Shown: in pieces, positions 50,370-62,879 of the stretch | Numbering within the stretch: position 1 is the first letter of the stretch | How the letters are laid out: each line of letters starts with the position of its first letter | Assembly (NCBI GenBank): GCA_963969395.1 | Contig: OZ017795.1 | Span: 30,237,063 to 30,301,062 of the forward strand | Direction of reading: 5' to 3' | DNA length: 64,000 bases | Source of the DNA: Pseudoscleropodium purum | Lineage: Eukaryota; Streptophyta; Bryopsida; Hypnales; Brachytheciaceae | Translations under genes and position numbers: made by a program | The notes under the pieces: model-generated | What the model saw: the letters and a program-made list of their open reading frames with translations, nothing else | What the model was told of the DNA's origin: nothing | Databases searched by the model: none

Positions 50370-52439
50370 ATGGAGAAGTCGTGCACCTTGATGGTGCATT
50401 TCGACAAAGGGACGCCGGCTCTCGCGAACGAGATCAAGGAGCAGTTGGAAGGCCATGACACAGAGCTGAAAGTGGATGCGATGAAGAAGGCCGTGATGCT
50501 TCTCCTGAACGGGGAGACGTTGCCTACTCTGTTTATCACTATCGTTCGCTACGTGTTGCCCTCGGAAGATCACACGATACAGAAGCTTTTACTTCTTTAC
50601 TTGGAGATCATTGATAAGACTGATGCCAAGGGGAAGATCTTGCCAGAAATGATTCTGATCTGCCAGAACCTCCGCAACAACTTGCAGCATCCGAACGAGT
50701 ACATTCGGGGGGTGACATTGCGGTTCCTCGCGAGATTGAAGGAAGCGGAGCTCATTGAGCCTCTGATCCCGTCGATATTGACGAACTTGGAGCATCGCCA
50801 CGCGTTCGTGAGACGGAATGCGATCTTGGCGATGACCGCGATCTATAACTTGCCGCAAGGGGAGCAGCTCCTTGTGGATGCGCCGGAAATGATCGAGAAG
50901 CTGCTGGTTAGTGAGCAGGATCTTTCGGCTCGGAGAAACGCGTTCCTGATGCTGTATACGTGCGCGCAAGACCGGGCGGTGAATTATTTATTGAATCATT
51001 TGGATAATGTGTCTTCCTGGGGGGACATTCTTCAGATGGTAGTCCTGGAGCTTGTGAGGAAGGTTTGCCGATCGAACCCGGGGGAGAAAGGGAAGTATAT
51101 TAAGATCGTGATTCTGTTGCTGTCTTCTACATCTGCAGCTGTAACGTATGAGTGCGCAGGTGCTTTGGTGTCGTTGTCCTCTGCTCCGACTGCTATTCGA
51201 GCTGCTGGAAATTGCTACTGCCAGCTGTTATTGTCACAGAGTGACAACAATGTGAAGCTTATTATTCTTGATAGGATCACGGAACTTAAAGCTGCACATA
51301 GAGAGATAGTGGTGGAGATGGTTATGGATGTTCTTCGTGCCCTTTCAAGTCCTAATCTTGATATTCGGCGGAAGACACTCGACATTGCGCTAGATCTCAT
51401 CACGCCACGTAATATTGACGAGGTCGTGATGACGCTGAAGAAGGAGGTTGTGAAGACGCAGAGCATGGAGCTTGAAAAGTGTGGAGAGTACAGGCAAATG
51501 TTGGTGCAAGCGATTCATGCTTGTGCTCTGAAGTTTCCTGAGGTGGCGAGCACAGTTGTGCATTTACTTATGGATTTTCTTGGAGATTCTAATGTTGCGT
51601 CAGCGCTTGATGTGGTGTTCTTTGTGAGAGAGATTACGGAGACAAATCCAAAGCTCAGAGAATCGATTATGTTTAGGCTTTTGGATACGTTTTATCAGAT
51701 TAGGTCATCTAGAGTGTGCTCATGCGCGCTATGGATTATTGGCGAGTACTCAGTTTCCTTGCAGGAAATTGAGAGTGGTATCGCGGTGATTAAACAGTCA
51801 TTAGGAGATATGCCCTTCTATTCAGAGGCCGAAGAAGGCGAGGCGAATGTTGGAGGAGACAGCAATGCTTCCTCAGTGAACAAAGCTCCTGTCCCAATTA
51901 ATGTTTCGAGCGCTTCTTCAAAACGTCCGGCTATTTTAGCGGACGGGACATATGCTACACAAAGTGCCGTGGCTGAGAGTGCAGGTCCCTTGTCTGCGTC
52001 CACCGCAACCTCCAATCCTGCTGCAAATCTCAGGGCTATCCTTTTAACTGGAGACTTCTTCTTAGGAGCTGTTGTGGCTGCTACACTGACCAAACTTGTG
52101 ATGCGCATGGAAGAGGCTCAGCCGTCTGCTGTAACCTTGAACAAGACAAAAGCTGAAGTGCTGCTCATTCTAGTATCGATGCTAAGACTTGGCGAATCGT
52201 CCATCTTGCCCCATCCTATCGACAAGGACTCGTATGATAGAATTTCTCTGTGCATTAGACTTTTGTCCAGTCCGGATGATGTGATAAGAACCGTCTGGCT
52301 TAAGTATTGCCATGACAGTTTCGTAGTGATGCTCAAGGAGAAACAAGATCGTGAAAATGAGGACTTGAAGGCCAAGGCGATGGTGTCTCACGCACAGCCA
52401 GATGACCTTATCGATTTCTATCATCTCAAAAGCAGAAAG
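50370..52439 (+). CDS. COPB: COPB exon 1
   Basis: 690 codons uninterrupted, from [11 protein letters not shown] to HLKSRK, covering the whole adaptin trunk and linker. Donor AAG|gtatgc. Confidence 0.96.
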
Positions 52440-53814
52440 GTATGCAACACACTTTGAAGTGCACTTGAATTAAATTTGTCTGTTCTTCTGTTTTCGTGCT
52501 TAGCCACTTAAGATGGTGAGGTTTTGAGACCCCAGATTTTGTGGTTTCCTTTCTTGCTGTTTCAGGGCATGAGCCAGCTGGAGCTTGAGGATGAAGTTCA
52601 GACGGATCTTAAGCGTGCCACAGGGGAAATGAGCAAGGATGGCGACACCGACAGGAACCTTAACAGAGTTCTGCAGCTTACAGGGTTCAGTGATCCAGTG
52701 TATGCGGAAGCCTACGTGACTGTCCATCAGTATGACATAGTGTTAGATGTGACAGTGGTTAACCGGACTACTGAGACATTACAGAATCTGTGCTTAGAGT
52801 TGGCAACTATGGGAGACTTGAAGTTAGTGGAGCGCCCTCAGAACTATGCTTTGGCGCCTCAAACCAGCAAGCAGATCAAGGCCAATATCAAGGTGTCTTC
52901 AACAGAAACAGGAGTGATCTTCGGGAACATTGTCTACGAGACTACCAGTGCGTTGGACCGTAATGTTGTTGTATTGAATGATATACACATTGACATCATG
53001 GATTACATTTCACCAGCGTCTTGTGCCGACGTTGTGTTCAGAAACATGTGGGCTGAATTCGAATGGGAAAATAAGGTAATTTCACATCCCTCCACTTTCT
53101 TTTACCAGCACTTATGTCGGTACTACAACTCTTCTCGTCGATTGTTAGTGTATTTCGTCAAAGAGCAATGACGGTTAAGTTTCGGCCTTTCTTTGAACTT
53201 CACATTGTCACTGTGTTTTTTGATGTCTGAGAGGTCTAAGGAAGTTGTCTAAGGTCATCTATGGAGAGCCATGACCTTTTGATCATAAACTAAATCGTGG
53301 CCTTGGTTTTGTTTGCAGGTTGCTGTCAATACTAATATTCAAGATGTACAAGAATTTCTGGAGCATGTCGTTGCCTCAACAAATATGAAGTGCCTCACCC
53401 CTCCGTAAGTATCTCTGGACAGGGAAGGTCATGAATGTGGATTGGTGATGGTATTTATCTATTTGCTGTAACAAAGTTGGAATTTACAAGTAATTTATTT
53501 TCTGTTTTGCTTTCACTTCACCTCTTTCATCTTTCATCTGGGATTATTAGTTCCTTTGCATGATTAATGGAGCAATATGAAATCACCTTTTCTGATTTGT
53601 GGTTCTTATGATCAGGTCTGCATTGGAAGGAGATTGTGGATTTCTTGCTGCAAATCTCTATGCTAAGAGCGTGTTTGGTGAGGATGCTTTGGTTAATGTT
53701 AGTGTTGAGAAACAGCCGGATGGCAAGCTGGGAGGTTACATTCGAATCAGGAGTAAGACGCAGGGTATTGCTCTGAGTCTAGGAGACAAGATAACTTTGA
53801 AACAGAAGGGTTAG
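50370..53814 (+). CDS. COPB: coatomer subunit beta (beta-COP), complete
   Basis: Beta-COP is part of the heptameric COPI coat that buds vesicles from the Golgi for retrograde Golgi-to-ER and intra-Golgi transport. Four exons (50370-52439, 52566-53075, 53319-53404, 53616-53814) join to 2,865 nt and 954 aa, the usual size for plant beta-COP (about 950). Residues ~20-500 are the HEAT-like adaptin N-terminal trunk ([31 protein letters not shown]). Residues ~485-560 are a Ser/Ala-rich acidic linker. From ~660 comes the conserved C-terminal region ([20 protein letters not shown]), then the appendage ending in [11 protein letters not shown]. The ATG has purines at -3 and +4. The gene lies 3.1 kb downstream of dynein on the same strand, with far shorter introns and GC-richer codons. 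No defect seen. Confidence 0.97.
52566..53075 (+). CDS. COPB: COPB exon 2
   Basis: 170 codons from [12 protein letters not shown] to FEWENK. It includes [20 protein letters not shown]. Acceptor tttcag, donor AAG|gtaatt; reading past the donor runs into unrelated sequence and a stop. Confidence 0.95.
53319..53404 (+). CDS. COPB: COPB exon 3 (86 nt)
   Basis: [18 protein letters not shown] to KCLTP, ending in phase 2 (CC|gtaagt). Too short to appear as an open frame on its own; supported by in-frame joins at both sides. Confidence 0.93.
53616..53814 (+). CDS. COPB: COPB exon 4 with stop
   Basis: The exon completes Pro, then [20 protein letters not shown] and [14 protein letters not shown], to KQKG and TAG. 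Acceptor atcag. Confidence 0.95.
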
Positions 53815-54230
53815 CAGTAGCTATATTTATTGCAGGTCCCGCGTCTTAGTTCAGTTGTTTCCCAATCTCTACTGTCTGCAAACATTGCAGCTATTGGAAT
53901 GTAGGCATTAGCTTAAATTTGCATGTGCAAGTGTTTCTATTTGTGCATATACATAAATGTTTCTGGATAGCTTGACTTCATCAAGCCCTCATTTTAATTG
54001 TTAACACCTGGACTGACCGAATTGGTCACTTTGCTTGTTAAATCTAGTTTTCATTGTTCTTTTATGTTTGTTGGGGCAGCGTTTTGCGATTGAGGTCTGA
54101 CCGAATTTTAATGTAAAGGATTATATGACGCTTTCAAATGTAATACCCGTATCCAGCTGTGCAGAAGTATATAGATGAATACAATCACACCAAAATGGGG
54201 TTATCTTCATCTCAAGAAGGTTTATGATTG
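53815..54230 (+). other. COPB 3' UTR and flank
   Basis: T-rich, moderately GC sequence after the stop, of the type seen in plant 3' UTRs. No canonical AATAAA was fixed; the transcript probably ends before about 54,200, where AT content and repeats change. Confidence 0.45.
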
Positions 54231-54273
54231 ACCCCAATAACACCTAGGGGTCTAAAGAACACCAAGGTTTAAG

Positions 54274-54484
54274 GTAGATGTACCCAAAACAAATTGCTAA
54301 CCTAATATTATCCAAATGTAGGACTCTTGTTAATTCTAGAATGAGAATTTATAATACACTACATGTCTTAACTTCATTGATTGTGATAGACATGTAGTAT
54401 TGTCATAAACTCTCACTCTATAATCAATGATAGTTGTACATTTGGATGGTATTAAGCTAGTAGGTGATATTGGGTGTGTCTACT
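54274..54484. repeat. long imperfect foldback hairpin downstream of COPB
   Basis: The left arm (54,274-54,367) and right arm (54,389-54,484) are imperfect complements around a 21-base loop. The inner stem is perfect: CTACATGTC at 54,359-54,367 and GACATGTAG at 54,389-54,397. Further out, ATCCAAATGTA pairs with TACATTTGGAT and GTAGATGTACCC with GGGTGTGTCTAC. It could be a MITE or, if transcribed, a small-RNA precursor. Confidence 0.7.
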
Positions 54485-54911
54485 TCATGGTTGTGGGTTT
54501 TATTTGTCACTCGAGGTTGAAATAGTGCGAATGGAAGGTAAGTGAGGCCAAATGGGAGTAAGCCCATTGTGCATTGTGCACAAAATTGTTATGGTAGGTA
54601 TACATTTAAGTTTTGAAATGTATAAGTTTACTTCTACAATAACTTTGTTTGCATTGGATTTGTTCCCATTTGGCCTACTATAGGTTCACTTACTTTAAAG
54701 ACTCTGAGAAATTTAAGGAATCAGCAACCTTTGAACATTGAGTGCATTTGAAGTAATCATGAAGTTTATTGTCCATTTTTGATAAAATAGATTTGTTCAA
54801 TGATTTCAGCCAATGACCTTCTTGAATTACTATTTAGAATGCCTTCTATCTTCATATATGCTATTTTAGGTGTTGATATTATGACAAAACTAACAATAGG
54901 TGCTCAAGGAA
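54485..54911. other. AT-rich spacer, nothing recognised
   Basis: The sequence between the foldback hairpin and the palindromic MITE. I see no coding or repeat structure. Confidence 0.5.
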
Positions 54912-55153
54912 ATGTTAGCATGTGAGTATAAAATCTATGAGCCCATGAGTCTAGGAGTTTATATTGTAAATACCTTCTATAGGTAAAGGTATTCATATTA
55001 TAGGTATTTATACTATTAACTCTTTTCATGTTTTAGTGTACCTATGATATAGGTGCATATATTATAAACACCTTCAAATAATTAGAGGTATGTATATATC
55101 TACAACTAGATTCAAGGCTTATAGGCTCAAGTCCCTATGCTCATACATTAGCA
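54912..55153. mobile_element. palindromic MITE, family P, copy 2 (~240 bp)
   Basis: The left half (GTGAGTATAAAATCTATGAG...) and right half are imperfect inverted repeats. Their blocks are CTATGAGCCCATGAGTCTAG and, on the other strand, GACTTGAGCCTATAAGCCTT. The left part aligns with the reverse complement of 35,825-35,996, establishing a family. Non-coding; target duplication not certain. Confidence 0.6.
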
Positions 55154-58100
55154 TCATTATAGGTGTTTATAGTAGAAAAGAAAATGTGGACCATCGAAGA
55201 TGCAACACCAAAGCTTTGGTGCCGAAATTTTTTTTTTGTTATTAGTATTGCTTATATTGAATTGTGTAGTAGAAAAGCATCTTAAATTAAATTAATTATT
55301 GCCCTTTTAGAATAAAGAAATGATGTGCTATTTATCTTTCTATATATATTTATGTTGAAAATTATAATGATTTTCATTGCACTTGAAATAACAATTAATT
55401 TAGTCACTTTTCTAATAAATCAAGTTATCTATCTTTCAATACTTTACAATTTTATTTCCAAAAATATTTTCAGCTTCTCTATTGGTTAATTCAAATGTCA
55501 TAAAAATTAAAGCTTTTCATTCCTAATATTTAAAATATTTAAAATATAATTTAAGATTTATTGTTTCTATTTCTTAATTTTATCATTTTTTGGTTTGTCA
55601 ATTTGCATATTTTCTTTAGTTTAACCCTTGAATCAAACTATGGTCTTTTAAAATTTACTAAACATAAAGATGTGTAACAAAGTACAAGGAAAAAAACCAC
55701 TAGGTGATGGTACTTCAATGAAGTTATACATTATGCCCAATAAATCATACATTAATTGGTAATTCAACCATCATACTAACCAATTTTGATTGGTAAAATT
55801 TGAAATAGTTTTAAGAAAAAGCATCCTTAAAACCAAGATTTAAATAAGTGAACTTCAAGTACTTCATAAGAATTGTTGCAATGGATTAAAAATGTGAAAT
55901 TTTAGTTTTTTTTAAATAAATTTATTTATTTAGTTACTAAAAATTGTTTTTTTGAAAAATTATTTTTCAACAAGTCACTCATTTTTTTGAAGAGTTGAAG
56001 TGAGTTTTTGAAGGGAAATATATCATGTTTGTAGTACAAGTTTAATTCTTAAAGTTTTTCTAAATATAAATGTTATTTTAAAAAAACCTTGCATTAACAA
56101 AAATGAGTTGTGCAAAACATTTCTATTTTTGATAAGTATTGAATTTTTTCCAAGAAAAATAAATTGATTGAAAAAAGCCAATTTTATCCTTCATGTACAA
56201 TATTTATGCAATTTAAATCATATTTGCACAAAAGAATTTTTAAAAATATAATTGTATATATAGTAAAATCTAAAGTAAATATATGAGAGTTTACGAGTTG
56301 GATGAAATCAAAATTATGGATGTTCAATGAACATGATAGAACAATATCTGCATTTAAATTATAATTAGTTGCATGTTTGGATTTTGAACTTAATTATCTG
56401 CTTAGTGTGATTTCTAATACATTTCAATTTTTTAGTAAAATGTACCTAAGTTAATCCAAATAAGTCTCTTTTTTAGTTCTTAATTACAAATAAAACTTCA
56501 GTATAAATGATTTAAATGAATAATTGTACATTTCATGACTACACATATAGTATCCCTATGGATTTTGGTTATCTTGTTGAAGCTTGAAGCACATAAAGTT
56601 CTTGCTCCTAGGTTTAGAATGGTGTTTGTCCTTGTATTTATTAAAGAAATGTTTGTAATTGAAAAAAATATATTTTTATGAAAAAAAATTGTAGTTAATT
56701 CAATGATCATTTAAAAAAAAAAAAAATACTATTTATTTGAATAGTACAATATATGTTTTAAGTATCATTATGCACTTATAATTCCTGATTTTTAACAATA
56801 CATTGTAGCCTTGTAGCCTTGATGTATAACAACCTTGATTTTGATATGCACTTTCAATACATCATGTCGTTGCAACTAGATAGTATTAGATTTATCACTA
56901 CACTATTATATAATTTCAAATCTCATAATTGTCACCTTCATGGATTGTGATCTCACACATTTTTGGTAATTTTTGGAAAAAGAAGAATTGCTATTGAAGT
57001 TAAAAGGTTAGGAAAAGTCAAATTTCTACTTAAGTAATCAAAGTTTATAACCATTGCATTACTACAAAGTATTTAAGAAATTTAAGTGTAACACCACTTT
57101 CATTAATACTACTTGCAAGTGAGTTATTAAAAGTGATTGGTGCAAAACTCTTACTTAGAAGTATTGGCCACCACCAACCTTCTTGTAAGATTATATCACC
57201 ATCCATTTTATAAATGAGTTGGCAACCACCAATATCCTTTAGTTATAGAGTTTTGAGGCATTGCAAAGAAAATTTAGTTGTTGCAAGTATCCTACATTAA
57301 TGGCTATATATAAAAGAAGGTTCTTGCTTTCTAAAAGTACATGCATTTCTATTACATTTTTAGTGACAATCTCCTTAGAGGTCATTACTTATAATCTTAT
57401 GTTTAGGACTATACTTTAGAACTCACTTAAAACACTCCTTTACCTTATAGTGCAACTATTTTGGTTATTGTGCAAGATATATTAAGAAACCTTCAAACAC
57501 TTTTTGTAATAAATATATAGCTATTGTTTAAATTTTTTATAGAATTTTCCACCTATATTTTGCATAAAATATAGTAAATGTCTTTTTTGTCTTCATAGTT
57601 TCAATATAACCTTTAATATATTGTGCTTTTAAAAAAAAAAATTAATTCATTTTTTTATTGAATAATATTTTTTAACAAGCAAATTGAGCATCTAATTCAT
57701 TTTTTTACTAATGATTTTTGGACAAGTTGAATTTTTTTTAGTATTTGGAGCCTTTGGATGTTTGACAAAGAATTCTTTCGTACAGAAATATTGTTGGTCC
57801 TATAAATACTAATCATGTAAAGAAATTTCGAAATGCATTATCAATTACATCTTCTTGTATAACTAGAGGACTCATCTTTTTCATTCTTAATGCTCAAATG
57901 CTCAAATGAAATAAATAAATAAAATATTAGAGATCCCATTTCACACTCTATATGTCCCTATATAAAGAATATAAATATTTATTACATTAGGATAGAACAT
58001 TTGACACAAAACATGCACATATTATTGCAAAGATAGTGACTAACAAGCATTCAAATATATAAAACTATCAAAAGCAACAAGGACACCTATCACTTTTGTC

Positions 58101-58440
58101 ATCAATTAAGTCTTCTCTATTTTCTTAAAGTATTTTCAGTTTAAAAAGAAGGTATTTGAAATTTTCTTTTTTCATTCTTGATTCAAATATATTATTTGAT
58201 TTGGTTTTATAAGGTGTTATTCAAGTCAAAAAGTTTAACCACTTACATATATTTCTACTTATATTTAATTCTCTATATAAATTAAAATCATCCTTCAACA
58301 TCAAGTGATTGTTCAAATAGGCTAAAATACAATTAAGAAACATAGACATATCTACAAATACCTTGATTTATATACAATACTATAATCCATGTCAATTAGA
58401 AAAGATGGATCTAATTCAAACACTATCCATCCAATTGGAG
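55154..58440. other. AT-rich intergenic DNA, nothing recognised
   Basis: 3.3 kb of low-complexity AT-rich sequence with A- and T-runs. No open frame resembling a known protein and no clear inverted or tandem repeats were seen. Confidence 0.55.
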
Positions 58441-59240
58441 TTAATTTAAGACATTTTTGAATCAAAGGATGATGCCTTTGCGCACTTGTCTCCATGAATA
58501 GTCAAATTCAATTGCAAAACGAGCCATCTTGATATTATTACTTGTGCTTGTCTACTTCAATAGTTAGACCTAGTTGCAAGGCAATAATTTGATTGAGCTT
58601 AATTTTACATAAAGTTAAATAATTGAATGACATTGTTGTCAACTTCAACAATTGAATGCAATTGCAAGACTAGAAATTTTGATTTTATATGTCCTTATCA
58701 CTTTAAACAATAGATTTCAATTTCAAAACAAGCCATCAAATTGGATTTGATTTTACATGTCATAAAATGAAAGGATGATCTCTTTGTCTCCTTCAACAAT
58801 TGGAGGTAGTTGCAAGACTAGTCATCTTTATGTACATGACATTGAATTTCGAAAGATGGTGTATTTCTTTCTTTCAACAAGCAGATCCAATTGCAAGACA
58901 AGCTATGTGGCAACACTTGATTTTACATTTTGGAAAATGAGGGGATGATATATATATGTCTCCTTCAATAGTTGGATGCAATTGTAAGACTAGCTATCTT
59001 GATTTTACATGTCTTTGAATTAAAGAACGATACCTTTGTTTCTTTCAACAACAAAAAGCAATTGCAAGATTGTCTACCTCGGTTTTACATGTTGAGGATG
59101 ATACCCTTGCATTTTTCAAGAATAGAATCCAATTGCAAAACCTACCATTCAACTATGCTTGATTTTATATATTCCAGAACCAAAGGACAATGATACCTAA
59201 TTCCCTTCAAACATAGGACACAACTATAAGATTGACAAAT
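58440..59240 (+). repeat. degenerate tandem array, block 1 (~10 units, one orientation)
   Basis: Units of about 66-90 bp carry TGTCTCCTTCAACAATTG followed closely by ATGCAATTGCAAGACTAG and TTGATTTTACATGTC-like sequence. Unit cores begin near 58,482, 58,548, 58,630, 58,696, 58,773, 58,862, 58,952, 59,032, 59,106 and 59,196. All run in the same direction. Divergence is high, so the array is old. Confidence 0.65.
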
Positions 59241-59459
59241 AGACTTATGTTGATTGAAAATCACCTTATCAATAGAAAAGTTGAGTTCAAAACTGCAAAG
59301 TCACAATTAGATTGTGATTAATTATAGAGTATGGTGGAATGAATTATAATCAAGTGACAAATGAATCAGAATTAATTTTTCTAACACAAATTATACAACT
59401 TGATTATAATTCTCTTATGATGTGATTCTAAAATCATTTTTTAACATTGAGGTACCTAT
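59241..59459. other. AT-rich spacer
   Basis: The sequence between tandem block 1 and its trailing segment; it has no counterpart after block 2. Confidence 0.4.
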
Positions 59460-59785
59460 TAGATTTTTGAATGTACCAATGGTGAACATAACTCATTTAC
59501 AGTTATATGATCTTTTAGCTTCAAAAATTCATAATACCAATAACTCCTCAAAATTCAAAAAATATGAAGTGACTTACATTGGATGCTTGCTTTATTTATT
59601 CTTTTAAGAAATTTAATAGAAAAATATTTCAAAAAATTAAGCTTCCCCACAAATGCAATGAGTTGGTAAACAACCCCTTCATAAACCTTCTAGCTTATGG
59701 TGAAATCAAAATTATAGCCCTTTTTATACAAAAATTAGTTTCAATTGTAAAATTTGGATTTTTGAACTCATATTTGGGATTGCTG
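59460..59785 (+). repeat. duplicated trailing segment, copy 1
   Basis: A direct, diverged copy of 62,880-63,185. Both contain TGAATGTAC(C/T)AATGGTGAACATAACT, AAAAATTCATAA-like sequence, AGAAAAATATTTCAA, and AGTTT(C/T)AATTGTAAAATTT near the end. Confidence 0.65.
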
Positions 59786-60369
59786 TAGTCTAATTTTTGA
59801 GATCTAGTCTCGTTCACTAATTCCGAGTTCGAACACCATGGAATGAACTATGTAAGGCTAGCGTAATGTGCTCAAAGGTCACAATGTACAAATTTGCAAA
59901 ATCTAGAGTTTTATTCACCCTTAATCCCACTAAAACCCAAGAAAACATTCATCCGTCCATTATAAATTGAAAGAGACTCAACATGCACGTCTCTGTCCTA
60001 TCTAGTGTTCTAGGGCTTGTGACAATAGTTCTTGACAATAGTTCAGGATGGACTGACTTGTGTATGGATGCAATGCAGGACTTAGACTTTAGTACAGCCC
60101 ACTATAGTACTTTAAAAATAGTACAAATATATGTATTCAATATTTCAAAACAAATTAGAATTAAGGGTTTAGAAAGGTTTACAATAAGTCACCCCAAGGC
60201 TCTAGGACAATATGGCCAATATCAAGAGTTAGCAACTACCTACAATCCCAAATCAATACAAAGTACATTTAAATATTATACTTACAACCATCCAATCAAA
60301 TTTTTTTTTTTAATAAATATCTTATTAAACTTTTAATTTTTATCTTTTAATTTTAATTTTAATTTTACC

Positions 60370-61585
60370 TCGGTTGATACCCGGCAAACTCCCGGACTTC
60401 TAGTCAGGTATCAACTCGTTTCAAGAACCAGGTAACAATTGAGATTTCAACAGTTCAATTGAGATCCATCCAAGGTCTCAACTCTAACTTGGGACCTCGT
60501 CGGGCATCTCACCCTATCTTGGGACCTGAATCCCAAACCTAATACTTTCCCGCAATATGCACAGACTAGATTTTGACATCTAATATCTCATGTGATTTTA
60601 GCCCGATTTGAGAATTTCTTGAGTCTATCCTGCCTGAAATTCTTTTCTCTTTCCAGCAGTATGATTTACACTTCCTGATTCATTATACAAAAGAAGTTAT
60701 TCTAGTTCGAAATTCACTGATTTTGCAAAACTATGACTATAACATTTTCGATTCACAACCTAGCTACAAATAAATTCCAATTGAATTCAGCCACTTCTAA
60801 CGCAATGCACACTCACATTAACTTCTAACAATGCATCCTAGCAAAGTAATCACATTCAATTTATCTGATCAACCAATTAAAACCAGCCTGTGCACACATG
60901 TAGAAGCTGGAGCGATTTTAGTGTCCTCTCTCACATTCACAGGCTTCTCCACACCAACGTGAAATTCACAGGTAATAAACTGGTGCAATCTGAGCCTTCA
61001 GTTCTGTGATGATTGAGTCAAAACTCTCGTCTCACAAAATCCCGCTCACCCCCCCCGTTCACAGCACCGATTTCGTGGCTCCACTCACAGACACTGATTC
61101 TTCCAACCAGTCTGTTGCACAAAATTCCTCACCAGCATTCACAGGTTTTCGAATTAATCAACATTTCCCCACCGCAATCACCGCAATAACTTGATCTGCG
61201 ATCTGCTCAACAACACACCATCTTCCACTCGGCACCAACACCGGAACTTACAGTGTACACAGTAGCCAAACAATTCAACAACAAGCATACAATCTTTCAA
61301 ATACACACACGCATTCAGCAAACACGAATTGCATGCCCCAAACAACAATCACCCAAATTCACAGCACTGAAAATAAACGCATATAGATTATATTAAAAAG
61401 ATGAATTTATAGCGCAAAATTACGCACAAAAAAAATGAAGACGATGAACAGCATGGGAGGAGAGAGAGAAAAATGAGAGTATGAGTAAGATAAATGTCAA
61501 ATTTTCAGGGGGTGATTGGAGAGGTCGCAGCGCTTGCTTTCAACGCAACGTTCTCATGCGCCTCCTGAAACCCTAGGTTTCTTTT
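60370..61585. promoter_or_regulatory. less AT-rich non-coding island with telo-box, orientation unresolved
   Basis: Base composition is visibly less AT-rich than both flanks, yet no conserved open frame is present (longest about 62 codons). It contains an 8-C run at 61,049-61,056 and recurrent TTCACAG (60,936, 60,965, 61,058, 61,138 and 61,358, plus CTCACAG at 61,084). A GA-rich tract lies at 61,455-61,485 and AAACCCTAGGTTT (telo-box type) at 61,568-61,580, followed by a CT-rich tract to about 61,625. Such a set resembles the promoter or leader of a plant gene, but coding exons are not visible on either side. A gene fragment captured by an element, or a non-coding transcript, is possible. Confidence 0.35.
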
Positions 61586-61859
61586 TCTTTTTCTTTATCT
61601 TTATTGTTTTTTCTTTATCTTTTCTAATTGCTAATTTGTTTACTACTTACTACTTACTTAACCCATTTCACACTTATATGATAAAATATAATTCTATTTC
61701 CACTATATACTAGAAATAGAATAAAATATATATATAAAGTTCACAAAAAAATGAAAAAGTAGCTCTAAAAATAAAAAAGTTAGACTACAATTGCAAACTC
61801 TGATTTTGGTAGTATATCTTCACAAACAAAAATAATGATTGTTTGTTGAATTTAGATTG

Positions 61860-62605
61860 ATTTGAGAGTCTTCAAGTCAATGTAAATTTTTATTGGATGG
61901 TCAATCTTACAATTGAATGTGACTTGTAAACAAGACTTGCAATTCTTTGATTTTTAAAAATTTAGTGTGGCATGATTTTTCAAGATATAGAAATGAATTC
62001 TAATTAGATTTCAAATCTTGCAATTGAGTTTGATTTGTGAAAAAGACAAGGGCACAATTTTGTTATAGAACTTCAACATTGAAAATCCATCTAAATTCTT
62101 GAAACCCAACAATTATTCTTGTAATTCAGTCTAAGTTTTCAAGGAGACAAGGATAAAGTTTTGTGATTTTTTGACACTTCTAATCAATCTAATTTCAACA
62201 AATGGATAGTTTTGCAATTGAATTGGCTTTTGAAGGAGACAAAAGAATGATACTATGATTCTTCAATATATCAAAGAATCAAATAATCATGCCTTTGTCT
62301 CCTTTACAAGTCAAATACAATTGTATGATTGGCTGTTTGGTTGGGATTTATTTCAAAAATAAAAAAATCATAGAATTATGCACATGTCTTCCTTGAAAGC
62401 TAGACTCAATTGCAAGATTGTTATTTACTTGAATGAAATTGATTTTAAATATTTAAGAATTACATAGCCATGACCTTGTCTTGTTCACAAATCAAACTCA
62501 ATTACAAGATTTGTACTCTATAAGGGGTTGATTTTAAGATATAATAGAATTAAAGGATCAAACTCTTAATACTTCATTGAATGATAGGAGTCAATTGCAA
62601 GATTT
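61860..62605. repeat. tandem array, block 2, arranged as a large palindrome
   Basis: About four units run in reverse (cores near 61,910, 62,020, 62,120 and 62,212) and about four forward (62,291, 62,383, 62,471 and 62,568). The units are related to block 1. The centre is at about 62,268: GGAGACAAAAGAATGAT (62,235-62,251) pairs with sequence ending in GTCTCC at 62,302, with ATATAT at the axis. It can fold into a stem of several hundred bases. Confidence 0.65.
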
Positions 62606-62879
62606 GAAAAACAGGTTAGGATTGTTTGGAACTATAGTAAAATCTATGGATTATGATTATGTTTTTGATGTTATATTGAGTTCAAATCTATTAAATTGCA
62701 AATATTTTGGCATTGATTTTTGGATATGGTACAATCAAAGCATCATTATTAAGTCTTCTACAATATTTGGGTTTAAGTAGAAGGGCCTTAATTGGTTTTA
62801 GTATAAATTTTGAATATGGTAGAAGGTGCTAAAAGCTCATTGATTATAAAGTCTCCTTTTAGTATAGAAGTAGCTATCA

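Noticed and set aside
50202..52727. Several 80-126-codon open frames antisense to COPB
   Set aside because: They are shadows of a long GC-richer coding exon; no family resemblance and no independent signals.
59825..59837. GAGTTCGAACACC, like a tRNA B box, suggesting a tRNA or SINE
   Set aside because: No convincing A box upstream, no cloverleaf and no A-rich tail found.
58440..62605. Regularly spaced repeats resembling a CRISPR array
   Set aside because: Units are highly diverged, spacers are not unique sequences of constant length, and the host is a plant nuclear genome.
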